From Variovorax atrisoli 110B (GTDB lineage Bacteria > Pseudomonadota > Gammaproteobacteria > Burkholderiales > Burkholderiaceae_C): 64,000 nucleotides of DNA. Numbering within the stretch: the first letter of the stretch is position 1; the number at the start of each line of letters is the position of its first letter. Below, in pieces: positions 16,617 through 26,072 of the stretch. The stretch spans positions 1-64,000 of the forward strand of contig NZ_KB907458.1 of assembly GCF_000382045.1 (NCBI RefSeq). Direction: 5' to 3'. The notes under the pieces are model-generated. The model saw nothing but the letters and a program-made list of their open reading frames with translations. It was not told where the DNA came from and ran no database searches. Made by a program: the position numbers and the translations under genes.

Positions 16617-17195
16617 GTGAACAAGGCATTCACCAAGGAAACGGATTCCGACGGAGACGACGATGGCGCAGATGGCGCCTCGCCACCGATTCCCGCGGGC
16701 GGCAAGAACTACATCACCCCCCAAGGCTACGCACGCCTGCGCGACGAGCTGTTGCACCTGATGGACGAGGAGCGCCCGAAGATCGTCGAGACCGTCCACT
16801 GGGCCGCCAAGAACGGCGACCGATCGGAAAACGGCGACTACCTCTACGGCAAGAAGCGCCTGCGCGAGATCGATCGACGCATCCGCTTCCTCACCAAGCG
16901 CCTCGAGATCGCCGAGGTCACCGATCCATCGGTGCATCACGGCCGCGACCAGGTCTTCTTCGGTGCCACGGTCCTCTATGCCGACGAGGCAGGCGAGGAG
17001 CGCAGCGTCACCATCCTCGGCATCGACGAGGCGGAGAGCGCGAAGTCGCAGGTCAGCTGGATCTCTCCGATCGCGCGGGCGCTGCTGAAGGCGCGCGAGG
17101 GCGACGTCGTGAAGCTCGTAACCCCGGGCGGGGCGCATGAGGTCGAGATTCTGTCGGTGAGTTACCCGGCGCCAGGCTCGGCCGGCACGGCGTAG
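16617..17195 (+). CDS. greB: Transcription elongation factor GreB
   Basis: Stimulates the cleavage activity of backtracked RNA polymerase. The 192-residue protein has an acidic N-terminal extension (DSDGDDDGADG), then ITPQGYARLRDELLHLM, the coiled-coil with its acidic tip (GDRSENGDYLYGKKRLREID), and the C-terminal FKBP-like domain (VSWISPIARALLKAREGDVV). The start is the GTG at 16617, chosen because GGAGG lies seven bases upstream. The longer open frame would run through the tRNA and terminator. Confidence 0.93.
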   Translation: MNKAFTKETDSDGDDDGADGASPPIPAGGKNYITPQGYARLRDELLHLMDEERPKIVETVHWAAKNGDRSENGDYLYGKKRLREIDRRIRFLTKRLEIAEVTDPSVHHGRDQVFFGATVLYADEAGEERSVTILGIDEAESAKSQVSWISPIARALLKAREGDVVKLVTPGGAHEVEILSVSYPAPGSAGTA

Positions 17196-17201
17196 CCCCG
17201 C

Positions 17202-19457
17202 TCAGGGCGCCGGAACCGTCCTCGAGGCGGTCAGCACCGATGCCGTGCGCCGCGCCGCGCGCAACACAGCATCCAGATGGGCACGGTCGCGCACCGCGAT
17301 CACGAAGCGCAGGTCGGTCGAGTCCTGCGGGGTCTCGTCGGCCATCTCCACGTGCGTGATGTCGGCTTCGGCATCGGCCAGTGTGGCCGCGACGCGCGCC
17401 AGCACGCCCTTGTCGTTGCGCACGGTAATGACCACGCCAGTCTCGAAGGCGCGCGTGGGCTCGTCGGCCCATTCGACGGCGAAGAAGCGCTCGCTGTCCT
17501 TGTGGCGCAGCCGCTGGCCGACGCCGCATTCCTCCGTGTGGACCACCAGGCCTTCGCCGTGGCCGAGATAGCCGACGATCGGGTCGCCGGGAATCGGGCG
17601 GCAGCACAGCGCGAAGCGCACCGACGAGTTCTCGCTGCCGTCCAGCGTCACGGCGCCTTGCGACACCGTCTCGTGCGAAATGAAGCGCTCGCGGCTCAGA
17701 AGCAGCGCGTCGGGCCGCTCGCCGAGTTCGGTGAGCATCGCCACCAGCCGCTTCGCGACGATGCTCGCGATGCGCTTGCCCAGACCGATGTCGGTCAGCA
17801 GCTCCGAGCGGGTGCGGTTGCCGGTGAAGCGCAGCAGTTTTTCCCACAGCGCCTGGTGCTCTTCGTCGTTCTCCGGCAGCTTGCTCAGGCCTTCGGCACG
17901 CAGCGCCTGCGCGAGCAGCTTCTCGCCCAGGCCCTCGGACTCGGCGTGCGCAAGGGTCTTGAGGTAATGGCGGATCTTGGAGCGCGCACGGCCGGTGCGC
18001 ACGAAGCCGAGCCAGGCCGGATTGGGCGTCGACACCGGCGCGGTGATCACCTCGACAACGTCGCCGTTCTTGAGCTCGGTGCGCAGCGGCACCTGGTCGC
18101 CGTTGATGCGCGCGGCCGAGGTGTGGTCGCCGATGTTGCTGTGGATGGCGTAGGCGAAATCGACCACCGTGGCGCCGCGCGGCAGAGCCATGATCTGGCT
18201 CTTGGGCGTGAACACGTAGACCGCGTCGGGAAACAGGTCGACCTTGACATGGTCCCAGAACTCGGCGGCGTCGCGGGTCTCGTCCTGGATGTCGAGCAGC
18301 GACTGCAGCCACTTGGTACCCAGGCGGTCGTTGCTGGCGGCGTTCGGCTCGGCGGCCTTGTAGAGCCAGTGCGCAGCCACGCCTGATTCGGCCACCACGT
18401 GCATGGCCTCGGTCCGCAGCTGGAACTCGACGCTCACGCCAGCCGGCCCCACGAGCGTGGTGTGCAGCGACTGGTAGCCGTTGAGCTTGGCGATCGCGAT
18501 GTGGTCCTTGAACTTGCCCGGCAGGGGCTTGTACATCTGGTGCAGGATGCCGAGCCCGGTGTAGCAGGCGATCACGTTCGGCACGATCAGGCGGAAACCG
18601 TAGATGTCGGTCACCTGGGCGAAGCTCAGGTGCTTTTCCTCCATCTTGCGGTAGATGGAATAGAGCGTCTTCTCGCGCCCGGCGATGCGCAGTGTCATGC
18701 CGGCGGCGGAGAAGGCGGCTTCGACTTCCTTCTGAACCTTCTGGATCAGGTCGCGCCGTCGGCCGCGCGCCTTGGCGACGGCTTTCGAGAGCGTGGCATA
18801 GCGCCACGGTTTCAGATGACGGAACGACAGCTCCTGGAGCTCGCGGTAGGTCTGGTTCAGCCCCAGCCGGTGGGCGATGGGCGCGTAGATGTCCAGCGTC
18901 TCGCGCGAGATCCGGCCCCATTTCTCACGGGGCGCGTCGGCCAGCGTGCGCATGTTGTGCGTGCGGTCCGCCAGCTTGACGAGGATGACGCGCACGTCGC
19001 GCGCCATGGCCAGCAGCATCTTGCGGAACGACTCGGCCTGATTCTCCTCGCGGGTATTGAACTGCAGCTTGTCGAGCTTGGTGAGCCCGTCGACCAGTTC
19101 AGCCACCGGGGCGCCGAAGCGCTCGATGAGTTCTGGCTTGGTGACGCCGCAATCCTCGATGGCGTCGTGAAGCAGGGCGGCCATCAGCGCCTGCGCATCG
19201 AGCTTCCATTCGGCGCACTGCGCCGCCACGGCAATGGGGTGGGTGATGTACGGCTCGCCGCTGTTGCGCAGCTGCCCGAGGTGCGCTTCGTCGGCGAAGC
19301 GGTAGGCGCGGCGGACCAGCTCGGTGTCTTCGGGGCTCAGGTAGTCCAGCCGCGCGGTCAGTGCGGCAAAGCTCGCGGCGGCCGCATTCAGCGCCGCCGG
19401 GCTCGGCTTCGGCGTGCCTTTGGGGGCATGGGACTGAGATTTGGCGACCGCGCTCAT
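17202..19457 (-). CDS. spoT: Bifunctional (p)ppGpp synthetase/hydrolase
   Basis: Makes and degrades (p)ppGpp in the stringent response. The 751-residue protein keeps an intact HD hydrolase site (ALLHDAIEDCG, HNMRTLADAP), the synthetase motifs ITDIYGFRLIVP-like (DIYGFRLIV) and NGYQSLHTTLVG, a TGS domain (VYVFTPKSQIMALPRGATVVDFAYAIHS), and a C-terminal ACT domain ending VLRAARRTASVLTA. The ATG at 19455-19457 (MSAVAK) is preferred to a GTG three codons earlier. It is downstream of rpoZ and gmk, the common gmk-rpoZ-spoT order. Confidence 0.96.
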   Translation of the reverse strand: MSAVAKSQSHAPKGTPKPSPAALNAAAASFAALTARLDYLSPEDTELVRRAYRFADEAHLGQLRNSGEPYITHPIAVAAQCAEWKLDAQALMAALLHDAIEDCGVTKPELIERFGAPVAELVDGLTKLDKLQFNTREENQAESFRKMLLAMARDVRVILVKLADRTHNMRTLADAPREKWGRISRETLDIYAPIAHRLGLNQTYRELQELSFRHLKPWRYATLSKAVAKARGRRRDLIQKVQKEVEAAFSAAGMTLRIAGREKTLYSIYRKMEEKHLSFAQVTDIYGFRLIVPNVIACYTGLGILHQMYKPLPGKFKDHIAIAKLNGYQSLHTTLVGPAGVSVEFQLRTEAMHVVAESGVAAHWLYKAAEPNAASNDRLGTKWLQSLLDIQDETRDAAEFWDHVKVDLFPDAVYVFTPKSQIMALPRGATVVDFAYAIHSNIGDHTSAARINGDQVPLRTELKNGDVVEVITAPVSTPNPAWLGFVRTGRARSKIRHYLKTLAHAESEGLGEKLLAQALRAEGLSKLPENDEEHQALWEKLLRFTGNRTRSELLTDIGLGKRIASIVAKRLVAMLTELGERPDALLLSRERFISHETVSQGAVTLDGSENSSVRFALCCRPIPGDPIVGYLGHGEGLVVHTEECGVGQRLRHKDSERFFAVEWADEPTRAFETGVVITVRNDKGVLARVAATLADAEADITHVEMADETPQDSTDLRFVIAVRDRAHLDAVLRAARRTASVLTASRTVPAP

Positions 19458-19502
19458 GCCTATCACTTTAGCGTGACCGATGTGTGGACGCCTCCGGCCA
19501 TA

Positions 19503-19530
19503 AAAAAAGCACCGCTTTGCGGTGCCTTTT
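19503..19530 (-). terminator. Terminator after rpoZ
   Basis: Stem GCACCGC/GCGGTGC (19509-19515, 19519-19525) with an A7 run at 19502-19508 that becomes a U-run on the minus strand. It lies between rpoZ and spoT, so spoT probably has its own promoter or depends on read-through. Confidence 0.7.
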
Positions 19531-19550
19531 CGTTGCAGGGCTGCGTCAGA

Positions 19551-19754
19551 TCAGCCCGGCACCTTCTTGAGCATTTCGAGGCCGATCTTGCCTTCGGCGA
19601 TCTCGCGCAGCGCGGTCACGGCGGGCTTATTCTTGCTCTCGATCTTGGGGGCGTGGCCCTGGCTCAGCATGCGCGCACGGTAGGTGGCGGCCAGGACGAG
19701 CTGGAAGCGGTTCGGAATGTGGACGAGACAATCTTCGACGGTGATGCGGGCCAT
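19551..19754 (-). CDS. rpoZ: RNA polymerase omega subunit
   Basis: A 67-residue small subunit that supports assembly of beta-prime and the ppGpp response of RNA polymerase. It starts MARITVEDCLVHIPNRFQLV and contains the omega core LAATYRARMLSQG and KPAVTALREIAEGKIG. It is located between gmk and spoT as in most proteobacteria. Confidence 0.97.
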   Translation of the reverse strand: MARITVEDCLVHIPNRFQLVLAATYRARMLSQGHAPKIESKNKPAVTALREIAEGKIGLEMLKKVPG

Positions 19755-19797
19755 GATAAGGATCTTTCGGTCGGTCTGGAGCGGGTGGGCTCGGAAA

Positions 19798-20442
19798 TCA
19801 GGGGATGTTCAGTGCGGCGAAGGTATCGGCACGCGCTCGGCGTTGCGCGGAGTACCGAAGCCGCTGAGCGTGGACGATCGCCTTGAGATCGAAAAGTGCC
19901 CGCTCAAATAACTCGTTGATTATAACGAAGTCGAATTGTCCGGCCTGGGACATCTCTTCCGCGGCGTTCTTCAGGCGCAGCTCGATGACCGCGGCGCTGT
20001 CTTCCCCGCGCCGTTCGAGGCGGGAGCGCAGCTCTTCCCAACTGGGCGGCAGGATGAAGATCATGACCGCGTTGGCGAAGGTCTTGCGGATCTGCAGCGC
20101 GCCCTGGAAGTCGATCTCGAGGATGACGTCGGCTCCCTGGGCGATACGTTCTTCCACGGCCTTCTTCGAGGTGCCGTAGCGGTGGCCGTGCACATGGGCC
20201 CATTCCACGAAGCCGTCTGCGGCGATCATGGCGTCGAACTCGCTCGGCGAGGCGAAGAAGTATTCGCGGCCGTGCTTTTCCTGCCCGCGCGGCGAGCGGG
20301 TCGTGTGCGACACCGAGGGCTGCACCGCCGAATCGAGTTCCATCAGCGCCTTGACCAGGCTCGACTTGCCCGCGCCGCTGGGCGCCGCCACCACGAAGAT
20401 ATTGCCGGGGTAATCCATTCTTTCGCTCGTCTTCGTCGTCAT
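19798..20442 (-). CDS. gmk: Guanylate kinase
   Basis: Converts GMP to GDP. The 214-residue protein has the P-loop APSGAGKSSLVKALM, the GMP-binding SVSHTTRSPRGQEKHGREYFF, and the segment VILEIDFQGALQIRKTF. The ATG at 20440-20442 overlaps the yicC stop; a second ATG (MDYPGNIFVV, 20418) is equally possible and closer to the usual N-terminus. Confidence 0.96.
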   Translation of the reverse strand: MTTKTSERMDYPGNIFVVAAPSGAGKSSLVKALMELDSAVQPSVSHTTRSPRGQEKHGREYFFASPSEFDAMIAADGFVEWAHVHGHRYGTSKKAVEERIAQGADVILEIDFQGALQIRKTFANAVMIFILPPSWEELRSRLERRGEDSAAVIELRLKNAAEEMSQAGQFDFVIINELFERALFDLKAIVHAQRLRYSAQRRARADTFAALNIP

Positions 20443-21362
20443 TCGATGTTCTGGACCTGCTCGCGCATCTGCTCGATCAGCACCTTCATGTCCACGCCGA
20501 TGCGCGTGAGTTCCAGCGCCGCCGACTTCGAGCCCAGTGTGTTGGCCTCGCGGTGCAGTTCCTGGATCAGGAAGTCCAGGCGCTTGCCGATCTCGCCGCC
20601 CTTCTTGAGCAGGCGCTCGATCTCGTCGAGGTGCGAAGCCAGCCGGGTGAGTTCCTCGGCCACGTCGATGCGGATCGCGAAGGCGGTGGCTTCGGTCAGC
20701 GCGCGGTCCTGTGCGGCTTCGGGCGGCGTGCCGCCGGCTCCCGCGCCCAGGCCCATGGCCTCCTGCCAGCGTTCCAGGAAGCGGGTGCGCTGCTGCTCGA
20801 CCAGTTGCGGCACCAGCGGGCCGGCCTGCTGTGCCAGTGCGCGCAGTTGCTCCAGATGGCCTTCGAGCATCTTGGCCAGCCGGGCGCCTTCGCGCTGGCG
20901 GGCGGATACCAGGCCTTCGAGCGCCTTGCCCGCAACTTCGAGCAGGTCGGGGCCCCAGTCGCCGCGGACGGCGCTTTCGCCGCCGGCCAGGCGCAGCACG
21001 TCGGCCACGCTGAGTTCGCGCGCGCCCGGCAGCCAGGCCCGGATGCTGTCCTGCACGCCGTTGAGGCGCTGCAGCAGCTTGACGGAGGGCTCGACCACGC
21101 CGGAGGACGAGGTGCTTTCGATGGCCGCGCGCACCTCGACCTTGCCACGCTTGAGCTTAGCGGTGAGCAGTTCGCGCAGGGCGGTTTCGTGCTGGCGGAG
21201 TTCTTCCGGCAGCTTGAAGGTCAGATCGAGGAAGCGACTGTTGACCGAGCGGATTTCAACCCCGAGCCGGCCCGCGGCGGAAGGCCGTGCATCGGCTTCG
21301 GAGTGGCTGCCTGCGGGCCCGTTCTGGCCGCTGGCGTAGCCGGTCATGCTGTAAACTGGCAT
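20439..21362 (-). CDS. yicC: YicC-family endoribonuclease/stress-induced protein
   Basis: A 307-residue cytosolic protein. It starts MPVYSMTGYASGQ and ends GVDMKVLIEQMREQVQNIE, both diagnostic of the YicC family. The middle contains LRQHETALRELLTAKLKRGKVEVR. In E. coli YicC promotes degradation of an sRNA and has ribonuclease activity. The yicC-gmk pairing (4-bp overlap) is conserved. It is divergent from the kinase at 21454. Confidence 0.93.
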   Translation of the reverse strand: MPVYSMTGYASGQNGPAGSHSEADARPSAAGRLGVEIRSVNSRFLDLTFKLPEELRQHETALRELLTAKLKRGKVEVRAAIESTSSSGVVEPSVKLLQRLNGVQDSIRAWLPGARELSVADVLRLAGGESAVRGDWGPDLLEVAGKALEGLVSARQREGARLAKMLEGHLEQLRALAQQAGPLVPQLVEQQRTRFLERWQEAMGLGAGAGGTPPEAAQDRALTEATAFAIRIDVAEELTRLASHLDEIERLLKKGGEIGKRLDFLIQELHREANTLGSKSAALELTRIGVDMKVLIEQMREQVQNIE

Positions 21363-21453
21363 TGCGCCTCACTGTGGTTTTGCTTGCATGCTCCGAGGCG
21401 TCGGCACGGCGTTCGCTTGCCGCACCATCGCCTTCGGGCGAAACTCCCGGATT

Positions 21454-22461
21454 ATGTCAAAGGTCAAGCCTACGCCCCTGCCGCCCGATACGGTCATTGG
21501 TGGTTACCGTGTTGTACGCCGGCTTTCCGCGGGCGGATTCGGCGTGGTCTACCTTGCGATCGATTCCAGCGGGCAGCAGGTGGCCATCAAGGAATACCTG
21601 CCGTCGTCGCTCGCCACGCGGGGCCCGGGTGAGCTCGCTCCGCAGGTGCCGCCGGAGAAGCTGTCGCTGTACCGGCTCGGCCTGAAGAGCTTCTTCGAGG
21701 AAGGGCGTTCGCTGGCGCAGATCTCGCACGCATCGGTGGTCAGCGTGCTCAACTTCTTCCGCGAGAACGAGACCGTCTACATGGTGATGAACTACCTGGA
21801 GGGCGCGACCCTGCAGGACTTCGTGGTCACCGCGCGCGACCTGAAGAAGCAGAAGGTGTTCCGCGAGTCGACCATCCGCTCGCTCTTCGACGAGATCCTG
21901 CGTGGCCTGCGCATCGTCCACCAGTACAAGATGCTGCACCTGGACATCAAGCCGGCCAACATCTTCGTCACCGACGACGACCGCGCCGTGCTGATCGACT
22001 TCGGCGCCGCGCGCGAAGTGCTCAGCAAGGAAGGCATCTTCATCCGCCCGATGTACACCCCCGGCTTCGCGGCGCCTGAAATGTACCGGCGCGATTCGTC
22101 CATGGGCCCGTGGACCGACATCTACGCCATCGGCGCCTGCATCTATGCCTGCATGCAGGGCTATCCGCCCAACGACGCGCCCCGGCGCATCGAGAAGGAC
22201 CGCCTCAGCCTGTCGCTCTCGCGGCTGCGCGGCGTCTATTCCGACAACCTGATCGAAGTGGTCGAGTGGTGCATGTCGCTCGATCCGCTGTCGCGTCCGC
22301 AGTCGGTCTTCGCGCTGCAGAAGGAACTCAGCCGCGAAGGCGAGCGCCGCTATACCAAGCTCACGGTGGGCGAGAAAGTGCGCCTGTCGATCGACAACAT
22401 CCGCTCCTTCGACAAGAAGGGTCTGCCCAAGGCTGCCGCGCCCACCACGCGCCCTGCATGA
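21454..22461 (+). CDS. Cytosolic Hanks-type Ser/Thr protein kinase
   Basis: A 335-residue kinase with no membrane segment or sensor domain. The glycine-rich loop is LSAGGFGVVYLA, the catalytic lysine VAIKEYLP, the catalytic loop HLDIKPANIFV (HLD instead of HRD), the DFG motif LIDFGAAR, and the activation/P+1 region MYTPGFAAPEMY. The start ATG at 21454 (MSKVKPTPLPPD) opens directly on the kinase fold. A PP2C phosphatase gene follows after 4 bp, so the pair should set reversible phosphorylation. Targets are unknown. Confidence 0.93.
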   Translation: MSKVKPTPLPPDTVIGGYRVVRRLSAGGFGVVYLAIDSSGQQVAIKEYLPSSLATRGPGELAPQVPPEKLSLYRLGLKSFFEEGRSLAQISHASVVSVLNFFRENETVYMVMNYLEGATLQDFVVTARDLKKQKVFRESTIRSLFDEILRGLRIVHQYKMLHLDIKPANIFVTDDDRAVLIDFGAAREVLSKEGIFIRPMYTPGFAAPEMYRRDSSMGPWTDIYAIGACIYACMQGYPPNDAPRRIEKDRLSLSLSRLRGVYSDNLIEVVEWCMSLDPLSRPQSVFALQKELSREGERRYTKLTVGEKVRLSIDNIRSFDKKGLPKAAAPTTRPA

Positions 22462-22465
22462 CATC

Positions 22466-23371
22466 ATGAAATTCTCCGTCTTCCAGGTCAGCCGCAAGGG
22501 CGGGCGTCTCAAGAACGAAGACCGCATGGGCTATTGCTACACGCGGGAATCGGGGTTGTTCGTGCTCGCCGACGGCATGGGCGGCCATCCGGAAGGCGAA
22601 GTGGCGGCGCAGCTCGCACTGCAGACCATCGCCGCGCTCTACCAGCGCGAGGCACGCCCGATGGTCAAGGACGTGAAGTCCTTCCTCGCCGAATCGGCCA
22701 TGGCCGCGCACCAGCAGATCATGCGCTACGCGAGCCACAAGGCCATGCTCGACACGCCGCGCACCACCGTCGTCGCGGCCGTGCTGCAGAACAACACCGC
22801 CACCTGGATGCACTGCGGCGACTCGCGCCTGTACGTCGTGCGCGATGGCCGCCTGCTGGTGCGCACGCGCGACCACTCGCATGCCGAGCGCCCGAAGCCG
22901 AACGGCTCCGACATGCCCGTCAACCGCAACCTGCTGCTCACCTGCCTGGGCTCGCCGACGACGCCGCTCTTCGATGTCTCGGCACCGCTGCAGCTGCAGC
23001 GCGGCGATCGCATCATGCTGTGCTCCGACGGCGTCTGGGGCGTGCTGGACGACGAACTCATCGTGCACACGCTGTCCTCCGGCAAGCCCGTGTCCGACGC
23101 CGCTCCCGACCTCGCCGAGATGGCGCTGCGCAAGGGCGGTTCCCACAGCGACAACGTCACGCTCATCGCGCTCGAATGGGAAATGCCCGACAGCGCGGAC
23201 GACCGCAGCGGCGTTTCCACCGAGACCATCGAGGACGGTGTCTTCGCCTCCACCATCCAGGCCGGCATGCCCTCCGACAACGAGATCGACGACCTCGACG
23301 AAGATGCCATCGAGCGCTCCATCGCCGAGATCAACGAGGCCATCCGCAGATCGGCGGCGCGCAAGACCTGA
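22466..23371 (+). CDS. PP2C-family protein phosphatase
   Basis: A 301-residue metal-dependent Ser/Thr phosphatase. Metal-binding motifs are NEDRMGYC, VLADGMGGHPEGE, LCSDGVWGVLDD and GGSHSDNVTLIAL. It directly follows the kinase and presumably reverses its action. A C-terminal acidic extension (SDNEIDDLDEDAIERSIAEIN) goes beyond the catalytic fold. The kinase/phosphatase pair separates yicC from rph. Confidence 0.93.
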   Translation: MKFSVFQVSRKGGRLKNEDRMGYCYTRESGLFVLADGMGGHPEGEVAAQLALQTIAALYQREARPMVKDVKSFLAESAMAAHQQIMRYASHKAMLDTPRTTVVAAVLQNNTATWMHCGDSRLYVVRDGRLLVRTRDHSHAERPKPNGSDMPVNRNLLLTCLGSPTTPLFDVSAPLQLQRGDRIMLCSDGVWGVLDDELIVHTLSSGKPVSDAAPDLAEMALRKGGSHSDNVTLIALEWEMPDSADDRSGVSTETIEDGVFASTIQAGMPSDNEIDDLDEDAIERSIAEINEAIRRSAARKT

Positions 23372-23412
23372 GCGCAGCCTTCTTTCCTTTTTCCTTTTCC
23401 GGTTCTCGAACA

Positions 23413-24144
23413 ATGACTGCTTTCACACGAAGCGGCGGCCGTGCCGCCGACCAGCTGCGCCCGGTGCGCATCACCCGCGGTTTCACCATCCATGCCGAAG
23501 GCTCCGTGCTCATCGAGTTCGGCCAGACCCGCGTGCTGTGCACCGCCTCCGTCGAGGAGAAAGTGCCGCCGCACAAGAAGGGCAGCGGCGAGGGCTGGGT
23601 CACCGCCGAATACGGCATGCTGCCGCGCGCCACCCACACCCGCAGCAGCCGCGAGGCCGCCAAGGGCAAGCAGACCGGCCGCACGCAGGAAATCCAGCGC
23701 CTCATCGGCCGCTCGATGCGCGCCGTGTTCGACCTCGCCGCGCTCGGCGAACGCACCATCCACCTCGACTGCGACGTGCTGCAGGCCGACGGCGGCACGC
23801 GCACCGCGGCCATCACCGGCGCCTTCGTCGCCGCGCAGGACGCCGTCAACAAGCTGCTGGCGTCCGGCGCCATCGCCGCCTCGCCCATCAAGGGCCACGT
23901 GGCGGCGATCTCGGTCGGCATCGTCGGCGGCACGCCGCTGCTCGACCTCGAATACACCGAAGACTCCGCCTGCGACACCGACATGAACGTCGTCATGACG
24001 GGCGCCGGCCATTTCGTCGAAGTGCAGGGCACGGCCGAAGGCGTGGCCTTCACCCGGGAAGAAATGAACATCCTGCTCGGCCTGGCCGAGAAGGGCATCG
24101 GCGAGCTCGTGGACCTGCAGAAGCAGGCGCTGCTCTCCAACTGA
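23413..24144 (+). CDS. rph: Ribonuclease PH
   Basis: A phosphorolytic 3'-5' exoribonuclease trimming tRNA precursors. The 243-residue protein has RSGGRAADQLRPVRI at the N-terminus, FGQTRVLCTASVEE, the phosphate-binding segment ATHTRSSREAAKGKQTGRTQEIQRLIGRSMRA (as separate conserved blocks), and LDCDVLQADGGTRTAAITGA. The start ATG at 23413 was chosen by family N-terminus. It is followed by rdgB and hemW, a classic order. Confidence 0.96.
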   Translation: MTAFTRSGGRAADQLRPVRITRGFTIHAEGSVLIEFGQTRVLCTASVEEKVPPHKKGSGEGWVTAEYGMLPRATHTRSSREAAKGKQTGRTQEIQRLIGRSMRAVFDLAALGERTIHLDCDVLQADGGTRTAAITGAFVAAQDAVNKLLASGAIAASPIKGHVAAISVGIVGGTPLLDLEYTEDSACDTDMNVVMTGAGHFVEVQGTAEGVAFTREEMNILLGLAEKGIGELVDLQKQALLSN

Positions 24145-24163
24145 CGCATCCACTGGCGAATTC

Positions 24164-24763
24164 ATGAAACTGGTCCTGGCTTCCAACAACGCAGGCAAGC
24201 TCGCCGAGCTCCAGCAGCTGTTCGCCGAGCTCGCCGTCACCCTGGTGCCGCAGTCGGCGCTGGGTGTGAGCGAGGCCGAGGAGCCTTTCCGCACCTTCGT
24301 CGAGAACGCGCTGGCCAAGGCGCGCCACGCGAGCGCAGCCACCGGTCTGCCCGCCATCGCCGACGACGCCGGCCTGTGCGTCGACGCCTTCGGCGGCCTG
24401 CCCGGCGTGGACACCGCCTTCTACGCCACGCAGTTCGGCTACACCAAGGGCGATGCCAACAACGTGAAGGCCCTGCTCGAGCAGCTCGACGGCGTCGTCA
24501 ACCGCCGCGCCGCGCTCGTCAGCACGCTGGTCGCGCTGCGCAGCCACGACGACCCCGAGCCGCTCATCGCGGTGGGCCGCGTGGTCGGCGAGATCGCGCC
24601 TGCACCCGTCGGCGACAGCGGCTTCGGCTTCGACCCCGTCATGTACCTGCCGTCCTTCGGCAAGACCTTCGCGCAGCTGCCGCCCGAGGTGAAGAACGCC
24701 AACAGCCACCGCGGCCGTGCGGCGCAGGCCATGCTGGCGCTGATGCGCGAGCGCTGGTTCTGA
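24164..24763 (+). CDS. rdgB: XTP/dITP diphosphatase
   Basis: Hydrolyses non-canonical purine nucleotides (ITP, dITP, XTP) to keep them out of DNA and RNA. The 199-residue protein has the N-terminal LASNNAGKLAELQQL, the motif FVENALAKARHASA, IADDAGLCVDAFGGLPGV, GDSGFGFDPVMYLP, and the C-terminal SHRGRAAQAML. It begins 19 bp after rph. Confidence 0.96.
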   Translation: MKLVLASNNAGKLAELQQLFAELAVTLVPQSALGVSEAEEPFRTFVENALAKARHASAATGLPAIADDAGLCVDAFGGLPGVDTAFYATQFGYTKGDANNVKALLEQLDGVVNRRAALVSTLVALRSHDDPEPLIAVGRVVGEIAPAPVGDSGFGFDPVMYLPSFGKTFAQLPPEVKNANSHRGRAAQAMLALMRERWF

Positions 24764-24777
24764 GCGGTACGCGATCG

Positions 24778-26040
24778 ATGGCCACGACCTTCCCCATCCT
24801 GCCGGCGCAGGCTGCCGGCGCGCCGCACGCCAACGACGTGCTGCACTGGATGCGTCCCGGTCCGCTGCAGCTCAGCGCGCTGCCCCCGCTGTCGCTGTAC
24901 ATCCACCTGCCCTGGTGCCTGCGCAAGTGCCCGTACTGCGACTTCAACTCGCATGAATGGCGCGCCGCCAGCGAGGCCGACATCGACGGTATTCCCGAAG
25001 CGGCCTATATCGACGCGCTGGTGGCAGACCTCGACGCCGCGCTGCCGCTCATCTGGGGCCGCAGCGTCCACACCATCTTCATCGGCGGCGGCACGCCCAG
25101 CCTGTTTTCACCGCAGGCCATCGACCGCCTGCTGAGCGACGTGCGCGCACGCCTGAAGCTCACGCCCGACTGCGAGATCACGCTCGAAGCCAACCCCGGC
25201 ACCTTCGAGCGCAACCGCTTCCGCGCCTACCGCTCGGCCGGCGTCACGCGCCTGTCGGTGGGCGTGCAGAGCTTCAACGACGAGCATCTCAAGGCGCTGG
25301 GCCGCGTCCACGACCGCGCGCAGGCCATTGCCGCGCTCGAGGAAGCCGCGAGCAACTTCGACACCTTCAACCTCGACCTGATGTACGCGCTGCCGGGCCA
25401 GACCCTGGAAGACCTCGAGGCCGACCTCTCGCAGGCCCTCGCGCTCGCGCCGCCGCACCTCTCGGTTTACCACCTGACCATCGAGCCCAACACCTGGTTC
25501 GCCAAGTTTCCGCCCACGCTGCCCGAGGACGACATCGCCTATGCCATGCTCGACCGCATCACCGAGCGCACCGGCGCCAGCGGCATGTCGCGCTACGAGG
25601 TGTCCGCCTATGCGCGCGAAGGGCACCAGTGCGCGCACAACCTCAACTACTGGCAGTTCGGCGACTACCTCGGCATCGGCGCGGGCGCGCACAGCAAGCT
25701 GAGCTTCGCCCACCGCATCGTGCGGCAGGTGCGCTTTCGCGAGCCGCGCCTGTACATGGAGAACGCACGCGCCGGCGCGGCCGTGTCGCAGAGCGACGAA
25801 GTGGCCCTGGCCGACCTGCCGTTCGAATTCATGCTCAATGCATTGCGGCTGAAGCAGGGCTTCACGCTGCCGCAGTTCAGCGAACGCACCGGGCTTGCGA
25901 TGACGTCGATCCAGCGCGGCCTCGAAGAAGCCGAGCGCAAGGGCCTTGTCGAGCGCGACCTGTTCCGCGTATGGCCGACCGAACGCGGCCTCGACTTCCT
26001 GAGCGACCTGCAGTCGATGTTCCTGCCCGACGAGGAGTAG
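24778..26040 (+). CDS. hemW: Radical SAM haem chaperone HemW
   Basis: A 420-residue radical-SAM protein related to HemN that inserts haem into target proteins. The cluster motif is CLRKCPYC in YIHLPWCLRKCPYCDFNSH. IFIGGGTPSLFSP, VGVQSFNDEHLKALGR and the C-terminal HemN-like domain (FEFMLNALRLKQGF) follow. The ATG at 24778 lies 14 bp after rdgB. It lacks the extra cysteine of true coproporphyrinogen oxidase HemN (CPYCDF where HemN has CxYCxC), in favour of HemW. It is the last gene before tRNA-Ser and the island. Confidence 0.93.
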   Translation: MATTFPILPAQAAGAPHANDVLHWMRPGPLQLSALPPLSLYIHLPWCLRKCPYCDFNSHEWRAASEADIDGIPEAAYIDALVADLDAALPLIWGRSVHTIFIGGGTPSLFSPQAIDRLLSDVRARLKLTPDCEITLEANPGTFERNRFRAYRSAGVTRLSVGVQSFNDEHLKALGRVHDRAQAIAALEEAASNFDTFNLDLMYALPGQTLEDLEADLSQALALAPPHLSVYHLTIEPNTWFAKFPPTLPEDDIAYAMLDRITERTGASGMSRYEVSAYAREGHQCAHNLNYWQFGDYLGIGAGAHSKLSFAHRIVRQVRFREPRLYMENARAGAAVSQSDEVALADLPFEFMLNALRLKQGFTLPQFSERTGLAMTSIQRGLEEAERKGLVERDLFRVWPTERGLDFLSDLQSMFLPDEE

Positions 26041-26072
26041 GGCGCCGCCGTCGGCATAAAATCGTTGGTTCC

